Source of the DNA: Clostridia bacterium
GTDB taxonomy: Bacteria > Bacillota > Clostridia > Christensenellales > Aristaeellaceae
Direction: 5' to 3'
NCBI GenBank assembly: GCA_017470095.1
Contig: JAFUFC010000077.1
Location: 1 to 45,015 of the forward strand
DNA length: 45,015 nt
This document shows, in pieces, positions 32,317-39,789 of this stretch. The translations under genes were made by a program, and so were the position numbers. Positions within the stretch are counted from its first letter, which is position 1, and each line of letters starts with the position of its first letter. The notes under the pieces are model-generated. The model had not been told where the DNA came from, ran no database searches, and saw only the letters and a program-made list of their open reading frames with translations.

Positions 32317-33843
32317 ATGAACAAACGGATTGCACGCCTGATGTGCCTGCTGTGTGCGGGTGCGTTGGCGCTGACGGGCTGCGCCGCGCCCAAGGACAGC
32401 GCGCCCACCGCTCAGCTGACGCTGCCGCCGGTGAGCCTGCGGCGCACGGCCCCGGAAAATGATATGAACCAGAGCTATACCCAGACGGTGATGCTGTACC
32501 TGCCCTCTCTGGACGGCAGCCAGTTGATCGCCGTGCCGGCCAGCGCCGCTTTTTCTGCCGCCCGGCACCGGGCGGAAACGCTGTGCGAGCTGCTCTTGGC
32601 CCATCCGGGCACAGAATATGCCCGGCCGGTGGCAGGAGAAGTAACGTTAAGCCTGAGCGGCACCGAGGCGGTGGAGGTGTCTGGCAATGTGGCCACCGTC
32701 AGCCTGGGGGCATCCGCCCTGCGCCTGTCCCATGAGGAATTGTTCACTGTGGGCCAGGCCTTGGCCAATACCCTGTGCCAGTTTGGCGATCTGCAATATG
32801 TGAATGTGCTGATTGCTGGAGCCCAGCCGGGCCTGAACGTGGCTGCTACGCTGCCTGCTGGCAGCTTCCAGCAAAACAGTCGGGAGGATCTGGCCACATT
32901 GTGGGCCCGGGCCTCTGCCCCTTCGTCGACGGCCCGGCGTTCCTTTGCCGTGACGCTCTATTATCCGGCGCCGGCAGGCAAAGGCATCCTGTGTGAAACG
33001 CGGATGCTGTCCTTCGCTGCGGCGGACCTGCCCGCCATGACTGTGACGCTGCTGGAAGCCCTTTCGGCCGGCGCGGAAAGCCTGCCCGGCGTGCCCCGGT
33101 GCCCGGATTTGAAGGGCATGATGGCGGCGGACCCAGTGCTGGATGAGACCGGTGGCGCTCGGCGGCTGGTGCTGCGGTTTACGGAAGAAATGAATAACGC
33201 CCTCATTGCCAGTGGCATCACAAGGTCTGTGATGGTGGCGTCCCTGGTCTGCACGATCACCACCTTCCTGCCCGGCATCGATGGGATCGAGATCCGCATC
33301 GGGTCGGAAAAGGTGACCAGCCTCACTCCCTCCGGCACCTATTTTGGCGCGGGCGACACCCTGCTTTTCCAGGATGGGTTGCTTCGACGGCGGGATTTTT
33401 CCAGCTTCCTGCTGGCCCATTGCGCCTTGTATTTTGCCAACAGCCAGGGAAAATTGACCAAGGTGTACCGGCCCATTCCCTTCTATGAAACCCATAACGC
33501 TCGGGCCCTGGTGCAGCAATTGATGATGGGCCCCCAGGTCTACGACAGCCAAAATGGCCTGACTGCCGTGCTGCCAGAGGGATTGCGGGACGCCGACCTG
33601 ATCGGCGTATCCTTTGAAAATAACACCCTGTTGCTCAATTTCTCCGCCCAGCTGCAAACCTTGGCGGCCGATTTTGACGCTCCGGCGGAGCGGCGGATGG
33701 TGTACGCCCTGGTGAACACCCTGTGCGAAATGCAGGGCGTCGAAAAGGCGGCTATCTATATCCTGGGCCAGCAGCCGGAGATCCTGATCAAAGAAGTGTT
33801 TCTGCCGGGGGATTTTCTGCCGAATTACAATCTGATGGAGTGA
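32317..33843 (+). CDS. Lipoprotein with two GerMN domains
   Basis: A 508-residue lipoprotein: signal peptide with lipobox LTGC (Cys about 22), then a first GerMN domain (TVMLYLPSLDGSQLIAVPAS, ETLCELLLAHP, VEVSGNVATVSLG), a middle beta-rich region, and a second GerMN domain at the C-terminus (CALYFANSQGKLTKVYRPIP, ARALVQQLMMGP, SFENNTLLLNFSAQ). It is paralogous to the preceding gene, 14 nt upstream, and probably acts with it outside the membrane. Its role is unknown. Confidence 0.82.
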   Translation: MNKRIARLMCLLCAGALALTGCAAPKDSAPTAQLTLPPVSLRRTAPENDMNQSYTQTVMLYLPSLDGSQLIAVPASAAFSAARHRAETLCELLLAHPGTEYARPVAGEVTLSLSGTEAVEVSGNVATVSLGASALRLSHEELFTVGQALANTLCQFGDLQYVNVLIAGAQPGLNVAATLPAGSFQQNSREDLATLWARASAPSSTARRSFAVTLYYPAPAGKGILCETRMLSFAAADLPAMTVTLLEALSAGAESLPGVPRCPDLKGMMAADPVLDETGGARRLVLRFTEEMNNALIASGITRSVMVASLVCTITTFLPGIDGIEIRIGSEKVTSLTPSGTYFGAGDTLLFQDGLLRRRDFSSFLLAHCALYFANSQGKLTKVYRPIPFYETHNARALVQQLMMGPQVYDSQNGLTAVLPEGLRDADLIGVSFENNTLLLNFSAQLQTLAADFDAPAERRMVYALVNTLCEMQGVEKAAIYILGQQPEILIKEVFLPGDFLPNYNLME

Positions 33844-33862
33844 ACGGCAGGCCCTCCTTAGC

Positions 33863-33911
33863 AACCCCAATCGGCGCAAGTCCGCAGAGCGGACTTGCGC
33901 CGATTGAGGTT
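33863..33911 (+). terminator. Long hairpin after the GerMN operon
   Basis: An 18-bp perfect stem (33868-33885 with 33889-33906) around an AGA loop, extended outward by four more pairs with one mismatch. No T-run follows. It probably protects or ends the GerMN mRNA, but it is not a classical terminator. Confidence 0.6.
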
Positions 33912-34015
33912 ATAGGACAATGCCCTTTGGCGCCCGTGCAGGGGCGCGGCGCCTCTGGAAAAGCTCATTCCTTGCTGTTTTCCTGCGCAGCCGGCCAATT
34001 TCGTGCCTTTTCACC

Positions 34016-34044
34016 TTGAACTTCGAATGGTTTTCGTATATAAT
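34016..34044 (+). promoter_or_regulatory. Promoter of the sugar-metabolism operon
   Basis: TTGAAC (34016-34021), 17-nt spacer, TATAAT (34039-34044), about 38 nt ahead of the GTG start of the DUF2461 gene. Confidence 0.83.
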
Positions 34045-34081
34045 ATATCTCGTGGAAAAAGGAGCTTGAGGAGGCACGTTT

Positions 34082-34789
34082 GTGTTTCAGGGGTTTGGGG
34101 ATGAATTGATTCCCTTCTTTCTGGATTTACGTTTTCATAATGATAAATCCTTCATGGACGCCAACCGGGAGCGATATTACCGGGAGGTGCGCCAGCCTTT
34201 TTATGATTTTATCGGGGCTATGGGGCCGCTGATGCAGCAGAAAATTAGCGAGGATATGGAGGTGCGGCCGCAAAAATGTTTGAGCCGCATCAACCGGGAC
34301 ACCCGTTTTTCCAAGGATAAATCCCCTTACCGGGATCATTTATGGGTGTCCTTCCGCCAGCAGGGCATGGCCAACGATGGCACGCCGTTTTTCTGGTTCG
34401 AGATTCGGCCGGAGGAGGTTACCTGGGGCGTGGGCATCTGGGGTGAAAACCGCAACATCATGGACGCTATGCGCCGGCGGATGATCGCCCATCCGGAGGA
34501 TTTTGAGCGAATGCTGCCCATTTTGAAAAAGCGAGGCTTTACCCTGGACGGCGATCAGTGGAAAAAGATGGCCGTGCCCAAGGAAATGCCAGAGGCGCTC
34601 CGGCCCTGGTACCTGAAAAAGCAGGTATACGCGTCCCGTCAGGGCGCGAAATTATCCTGGATCTTATCGCCGGACATTGTGAACCGGGTGATGAAAGATT
34701 ATGAAGCGCTGGCCCCCTTGTATTGGATGTTTCGGGGCTGCGTGGAAGAAGCGATGAATCAATTGGACGACATGGGAGGGAAGGTATGA
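34082..34789 (+). CDS. DUF2461 (TIGR02453-type) protein
   Basis: A 235-residue cytoplasmic protein of the DUF2461 family: FFLDLRFHNDKSFMDANRER at the start, RINRDTRFSKDKSPYRDHLW in the middle, and WGVGIWGENRNIMDAMRRR. No biochemical role is established for the family. The start is GTG with GAGGAGG 7 nt upstream. The stop overlaps the start of the phosphohexomutase gene (ATGA), so it heads the sugar operon and is co-translated with it, though its job there is unclear. Confidence 0.9.
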   Translation: MFQGFGDELIPFFLDLRFHNDKSFMDANRERYYREVRQPFYDFIGAMGPLMQQKISEDMEVRPQKCLSRINRDTRFSKDKSPYRDHLWVSFRQQGMANDGTPFFWFEIRPEEVTWGVGIWGENRNIMDAMRRRMIAHPEDFERMLPILKKRGFTLDGDQWKKMAVPKEMPEALRPWYLKKQVYASRQGAKLSWILSPDIVNRVMKDYEALAPLYWMFRGCVEEAMNQLDDMGGKV

Positions 34790-36300
34790 GTACTCACTTG
34801 CGTAGTCTCAAAAGCGGCACGGATGTGCGGGGTGTGGCCATGGGCGATCATCCGGTTTTGACGGCGGCGGTGGCTGCCCGGATCGGCGGCGCGTTTGTGG
34901 CTTGGCTCAAGGAGCGGGGAATCGATAATCCCCGGGTTGCCCTGGGCCGGGATTCCCGCCTTACCGGTGAAATGCTGCTGGAGGCCTGCGCAAACGGCTG
35001 CCGCCAGGCGGGAGCCCAAGTGGAAAGCTACGGCATGTGCACAACGCCCGCTATGTACATGAGCCTGATCACCGAGGGCTTTGGCTGCGACGGGGCTGTG
35101 ATGGTCACCGCCAGCCACCACCCTTCGGACCGGAACGGGCTGAAATTTTTCACCAAGGAAGGCGGCATTGAAACCACAGATTTGGACGCGATTTTGACCA
35201 TCGCCGAAAGCGACGCGCCCCTGCTGGGCGGCAGCAGCCCCATTCAGAAGCGGGATTTTCTGCCCGTTTATTGCGAGCAATTGAAGGAGCGGGTGCGCAA
35301 GGGCTGGGATACCGATGTGCAAAAGCCCCTGCTGGGCCTGCATGTGGTGGTGGATGCCGGCAACGGCGCGGGCGGATTTTACGCCGGCTTGCTGGAAGAT
35401 TTGGGAGCCTGGGTGGAAGGCAGCCAGTTCCTGGAGCCGGACGGCCGCTTCCCCAACCACATCCCTAACCCGGAAAACGCGGCGGCTATGGCGTCCATAA
35501 GCGCCGCGGTGGTTAAGGCCGGGGCAGACCTGGGCGTGATTTTCGATACCGACTGCGACCGGGCCGCCATTGTGGACCGCACCGGCCGGGAAATTAACCG
35601 CAACCGGCTGATCGCCCTGATTTCCGCCATTTTGCTGGATAAGCAGCCGGGAGTTACCATCGTGACCGATTCGGTCACCTCCTCCGGCCTGGCCCGGTTC
35701 ATTATGGAGTGGGGCGGAGAACATTACCGCTACAAGCGGGGCTACCGCAACGTGATTGACGAGGCCAAGCGGCTCAATGAAGCGGGCATTAATTGCCCCC
35801 TGGCCATCGAAACCAGCGGCCATGCCGCCCTGCGGGAAAACCATTTCCTGGACGACGGGATGTACTTGGTGACGGTACTGATCTGCGAAGCCATGCGCTT
35901 AAAGCAGGAGGGCAAGGAATTGTCCGACCTGATCGCGGATTTGAAAGAGCCGGTGGAGAGCGCTGAAATTCGCCTGACCATCACCGACGAGGATTTCCGG
36001 GCCGCGGGCAAGGCGGCTATCGAAAAGGTGATGGACCACGCTGCCTTTGCTCCCGGCTGGCGCATTGCCCCGGATAACCGGGAAGGCGTGCGCATCAATT
36101 TCGACCTGGACGGCGGCATGGACAATGGATGGTTCCTGCTCAGGCTGTCGGTGCACGATCCGGTGCTGCCGCTGAATATCGAAAGCGACGTGGCAGGCGG
36201 CGTGCAGGAAATGGCGAAGGCATTGCTGAACGTACTGATGGGCTGTGAGGGCATCGACCTGAGCAAGCTTGAGGAATTTGTGAGAAAAGAGGAGAAATAA
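34786..36300 (+). CDS. Phosphohexomutase (phosphoglucomutase/phosphomannomutase family)
   Basis: A 504-residue enzyme of the alpha-D-phosphohexomutase family, which interconverts hexose-1- and hexose-6-phosphates through a phosphoserine. Ser110 in VTASHHPSDRNGLKFF is the phosphorylated residue; the metal loop is D254-T-D256-C-D258-R; the sugar-binding loop is ETSGHAAL; and the phosphate-binding C-terminal segment is near RIAPDNREGVRINF. Whether it prefers glucose, mannose or N-acetylglucosamine phosphates cannot be read from sequence. The ATG overlaps the previous stop (ATGA) and transketolase follows after 3 nt. Its place fits processing of the sugar-1-phosphate made by the GH94 enzyme downstream. 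Confidence 0.92.
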   Translation: MSTHLRSLKSGTDVRGVAMGDHPVLTAAVAARIGGAFVAWLKERGIDNPRVALGRDSRLTGEMLLEACANGCRQAGAQVESYGMCTTPAMYMSLITEGFGCDGAVMVTASHHPSDRNGLKFFTKEGGIETTDLDAILTIAESDAPLLGGSSPIQKRDFLPVYCEQLKERVRKGWDTDVQKPLLGLHVVVDAGNGAGGFYAGLLEDLGAWVEGSQFLEPDGRFPNHIPNPENAAAMASISAAVVKAGADLGVIFDTDCDRAAIVDRTGREINRNRLIALISAILLDKQPGVTIVTDSVTSSGLARFIMEWGGEHYRYKRGYRNVIDEAKRLNEAGINCPLAIETSGHAALRENHFLDDGMYLVTVLICEAMRLKQEGKELSDLIADLKEPVESAEIRLTITDEDFRAAGKAAIEKVMDHAAFAPGWRIAPDNREGVRINFDLDGGMDNGWFLLRLSVHDPVLPLNIESDVAGGVQEMAKALLNVLMGCEGIDLSKLEEFVRKEEK

Positions 36301-36303
36301 AAC

Positions 36304-38280
36304 ATGGATATCCGGCAGACGACCATCAATAACATCCGCACCCTGGCGGCGGATACGGTGCAAAAGGCCAATTCCGGCCATCCAGGCGCCCCCATGGGCA
36401 TGGCTCCCCTGGCCTACGCTTTGTGGATGCACGAAATGAAGCACAATCCGAAAAACCCTGCATGGAAGAACCGGGACCGGTTTGTGCTCTCTTCCGGCCA
36501 TGCCAGCGCTCTGCTCTATACCCTGCTGCATCTGACCGGCTATGGCCTGGAAATGGACGATCTCAAGCAGTTCCGCCAGTGGGGCAGCAAGACCCCCGGC
36601 CATCCTGAATACCGCCACACCGTGGGCGTTGAAACCACCACCGGTCCCCTGGGCCAGGGCGTGGCCAACGCGGTAGGCTTCGCTATTGCAGAAACCATGG
36701 TGGCCGCCCACTTTAATCGGCCCAATTTCCCGGTGATGGATCACCGGGTGTACGCCGTGTGCGGCGACGGGTGCCTGATGGAGGGCATCTCCAGTGAAGC
36801 GGCGTCCCTGGCGGGCACGCTGAAACTGGGCAAGCTGACCTTGCTCTATGACGACAATGAAATCTCCATCGAAGGGAACACCGATATCGCGTTCCAGGAA
36901 AACGTGGGCGACCGGTTTGCCGCCTATGGCTGGCAGGTGATCCGCCTGCAGGATGGCAACGACGTGGACGCTATTATTGCCGCTCTGGAAGAAGCCAAAA
37001 AGGATGAGCGGCCCACCATCATCATTTGCCCCACCAGGATCGGTTTCGGCTGCCCTGCCAAGGAAGGCAAGGCCTCCGCTCACGGCGAGCCTTTGGGCGT
37101 GGATAACGTGAAAGAAACCAAGAAGAATTTGGGCTTGCCGGAGGATGATTTCTTCGTCCTGCCCGAAGTGTACGACCACTGCAAAGCGGCCATGGAACGG
37201 AATGCCCAGGCCGAAAAGGATTGGAACGACCTGTTCGTGGCTTACGCGAAGGCTTATCCTGAACTGGCTGAGGAATGGGAAGAATGGTTCAGCGCCGATC
37301 TGCCGGACGACGTGGTGATGAACGATGCTCTCTGGCAGTGGGAAAAGAAGGACGCTACCCGCAACACCTCCGGTGAAATGATTCAGCGGCTTTCGAAGCT
37401 TCTGCCCAACCTGGTGGGCGGCAGCGCCGACCTGGCTCCCTCCAACAAAACCAACATCAAAGACGGCGGCGATTATTCCGCGGAAAACCGGGCCGGCCGC
37501 AACCTGCACTTTGGCGTGCGGGAGCATGCCATGGCAGCCATTTGCAACGGCATTGCCCTGCACGGCGGCTTGCGGGTGTTCTGCGGCACGTTCTTCGTAT
37601 TCAGCGATTATATGAAGCATGCTATGCGCATGAGTGCCATCATGAAGGTGCCCGTCACCTATGTGCTCACCCATGATTCCATCGGCGTGGGCGAGGACGG
37701 TGCTACCCATGAGCCCATTGAGCAGCTGGCTGGGCTGCGGGCCATTCCTGATCTGCTGGTATTCCGTCCGGCGGACGGGAAGGAAACCACCGCCGCCTGG
37801 CTGACGGCCCTCACTTCCGGCCTGCCTACCGCGCTGGTGCTCACCCGCCAGGCCCTGCCCAATTATGAAAACAGCGGCTGCGAAGCCATGAAGGGCGCCT
37901 ACATCCTCTCCGATAGCGAAAAAGAAACCCCGGATGTGCTGCTCATGGCTTCCGGCAGCGAAGTGGAGCAGGCGATGGGCGCGCAGGAAGCGCTGAAGGC
38001 CGACGGTATTGACGCCCGGGTCATTTCGATGCCTTGCATGGAATTGTTCCTGAACCAGGATGGGGCGTACCAGGAGAAGGTCATTCCCTCCGCCGTGCGG
38101 GCCCGGGTGGCGATCGAGGCTGGGGCCACCATGCCCTGGTATCGCTTCACCGGCCTGGATGGCAAGGTGCTGGGCATCGACCATTACGGCGCGTCCGCCC
38201 CGGCCAAGGTGCTGTTTGAGCAATTTGGCTTCACTGTTGATAACGTGGTGAAGGCCGCCAAAGAAGTGCTGCACAAATAA
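36304..38280 (+). CDS. tkt: Transketolase
   Basis: This 658-residue cytoplasmic enzyme moves two-carbon units between sugar phosphates using thiamine diphosphate, linking glycolysis and the pentose phosphate pathway. It has all three domains. The start is NNIRTLAADTVQKANSGHPG. The ThDP site is GDGCLMEGISSEAASLAGTL through LLYDDNEISIEG. The pyrimidine domain has VGGSADLAPSNKT, VREHAMAAICNG and HDSIGVGEDGATHEPIEQL. The C-terminal domain ends EQFGFTVDNVVKAA. This is the full-length form, not the split two-subunit type. It follows the mutase by 3 nt. Confidence 0.97.
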   Translation: MDIRQTTINNIRTLAADTVQKANSGHPGAPMGMAPLAYALWMHEMKHNPKNPAWKNRDRFVLSSGHASALLYTLLHLTGYGLEMDDLKQFRQWGSKTPGHPEYRHTVGVETTTGPLGQGVANAVGFAIAETMVAAHFNRPNFPVMDHRVYAVCGDGCLMEGISSEAASLAGTLKLGKLTLLYDDNEISIEGNTDIAFQENVGDRFAAYGWQVIRLQDGNDVDAIIAALEEAKKDERPTIIICPTRIGFGCPAKEGKASAHGEPLGVDNVKETKKNLGLPEDDFFVLPEVYDHCKAAMERNAQAEKDWNDLFVAYAKAYPELAEEWEEWFSADLPDDVVMNDALWQWEKKDATRNTSGEMIQRLSKLLPNLVGGSADLAPSNKTNIKDGGDYSAENRAGRNLHFGVREHAMAAICNGIALHGGLRVFCGTFFVFSDYMKHAMRMSAIMKVPVTYVLTHDSIGVGEDGATHEPIEQLAGLRAIPDLLVFRPADGKETTAAWLTALTSGLPTALVLTRQALPNYENSGCEAMKGAYILSDSEKETPDVLLMASGSEVEQAMGAQEALKADGIDARVISMPCMELFLNQDGAYQEKVIPSAVRARVAIEAGATMPWYRFTGLDGKVLGIDHYGASAPAKVLFEQFGFTVDNVVKAAKEVLHK

Positions 38281-38289
38281 AATCTCCCC

Positions 38290-38320
38290 AAGGCCCGGGG
38301 CCGCAGTGCCGTCGGGCCTT
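38290..38320 (+). promoter_or_regulatory. tkt-pyk intergenic hairpin
   Basis: AAGGCCCG (38290-38297) pairs with CGGGCCTT (38313-38320) around a 15-nt loop. Only TTTA follows, so it is at best a partial terminator that could lower expression of pyk and the GH94 gene. Confidence 0.5.
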
Positions 38321-38345
38321 TACTCATGCATGAGGAGGACATACC

Positions 38346-39758
38346 ATGCGCAAGACAAAAATCATCTGCACCATCGGCCCGGCCAGCGACAAAGCGGATG
38401 TGCTGGAAAATATGATGCTGGCGGGCATGAACGTGGCCCGGATCAATTTTTCCCATGGCACCCATCCGGAACACAAGCAGAAGATGGATTTGATCAAGCA
38501 GGTGCGGCAGAAGCTGGACCTGCCGGTGGCCATCCTGCTGGACACCAAGGGCCCGGAATACCGGATCAAGACCTTTAAAAATGAAAAGGTCATGCTGGAA
38601 GAAGGCCAGATGTTTACTCTGCACGTGGACGATGTGGAGGGCGACGAAACGCAGGTGTCCGTCAATTACGCGGGCCTGGCCGAGGATTTAAACCCCGGTG
38701 ACCGGGTGCTGATCAACAATGGGTTGATCGCTATGGATGTGAAGGAAATTGCAGGCAGCGAAATCCGCTGCCAGGTGGTGGTTGGCGGGGAATTGAGCAA
38801 TCGCAAGAGCATGTCCTTCCCCGGCAAGGTGCTGAATTTGGTATATCTGAGCGAGCAAGACAAAGCAGACCTGCTCTTTGGCATCGAAAATGAAGTGGAT
38901 TACGTGGCTTGCTCTTTCGTTTCCCGCAAGCAGGATCTGCTGGATGTGCGTCAATTTCTGGACGCCCACGGCGGTCAGCGCATCAGCCTGATTGCCAAGA
39001 TTGAAAACCAGCCCGGCATCGACAACATTGAGGAAATTTGCCAGGCCTGTGAAGGCATCATGATCGGCCGGGGCGATATGGGCGTGGAAATTCCCTATGA
39101 AGAATTGCCCGCCGTGCAGAAGCATTTGATCAACAAGTGCCGCATGATCGGCAAGCGGGTGATCACCGCTACGGAAATGCTGGAATCCATGATCCACAAC
39201 GCCCGGCCCACCCGGGCAGAAATTTCCGACGTGGCCAACGCCGTGTACGACGGCACCAGCGCCGTTATGCTTTCCGGCGAAACCGCCGCGGGCAAATACC
39301 CCGTGGAATCGGTGGCGGTCATGGCGAAGATTGCAGAGGCCACGGAAAAGAAAATCAATTATGCCGAGCGCTTCCGCACTGCCGAATTCATTACCCATAA
39401 CACCGTGGACGCTATTTCCCACGCCACCTGCGGCATGGCTATCGATATCGGGGCCAAGGCCATCGTGGTCTGCTCCCTGTCCGGCGGCACGGCGCGGATG
39501 ATTTCCCGCTTCCGCGCTCCGGTGGATATTCTGGGCCTGACCACCAGCGAAATCAGCATGCGGAAATTGGCCCTGTCCTGGGGCGTGGTGCCTGCGTTGA
39601 CCGATAATTACACTTCTACGGACGTTTTGTTCTACGTGGCCACCCAGATGGCCAAGGAAAAGCTGCGTCTTCAGCCTGGGGATAAGATCGTCATCACTGG
39701 CGGATTGCCCAACGGCAAATCCGGCAACACCAACCTGATCAAGGTGGAAGTGATCTGA
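38346..39758 (+). CDS. pyk: Pyruvate kinase
   Basis: This 470-residue glycolytic enzyme converts phosphoenolpyruvate and ADP to pyruvate and ATP. The frame starts RKTKIICTIGPASDK and includes NVARINFSHG, LLDTKGPEYR, the active-site region IMIGRGDMGVEIPYE, and TATEMLESMIHNARPTRAE followed by DGTSAVMLSGETAAGKYP. It lacks the extra C-terminal phosphohistidine-type domain of many Bacilli. Some usually strict positions differ (GPEYRIK where GPEIRTG is common, LINNGLI where DDG is common), which may point to a divergent clade. GAGGAGG precedes the ATG. It is the fourth gene of the sugar operon. Confidence 0.95.
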   Translation: MRKTKIICTIGPASDKADVLENMMLAGMNVARINFSHGTHPEHKQKMDLIKQVRQKLDLPVAILLDTKGPEYRIKTFKNEKVMLEEGQMFTLHVDDVEGDETQVSVNYAGLAEDLNPGDRVLINNGLIAMDVKEIAGSEIRCQVVVGGELSNRKSMSFPGKVLNLVYLSEQDKADLLFGIENEVDYVACSFVSRKQDLLDVRQFLDAHGGQRISLIAKIENQPGIDNIEEICQACEGIMIGRGDMGVEIPYEELPAVQKHLINKCRMIGKRVITATEMLESMIHNARPTRAEISDVANAVYDGTSAVMLSGETAAGKYPVESVAVMAKIAEATEKKINYAERFRTAEFITHNTVDAISHATCGMAIDIGAKAIVVCSLSGGTARMISRFRAPVDILGLTTSEISMRKLALSWGVVPALTDNYTSTDVLFYVATQMAKEKLRLQPGDKIVITGGLPNGKSGNTNLIKVEVI

Positions 39759-39789
39759 CGCTGCCGCTTTATTAAAGGAGGATTTTCCC

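Noticed and set aside
31337-33843. The GerMN lipoproteins as proof of sporulation
   Set aside because: GerMN domains are also found in non-sporulating envelope proteins and no other sporulation gene is in the window.
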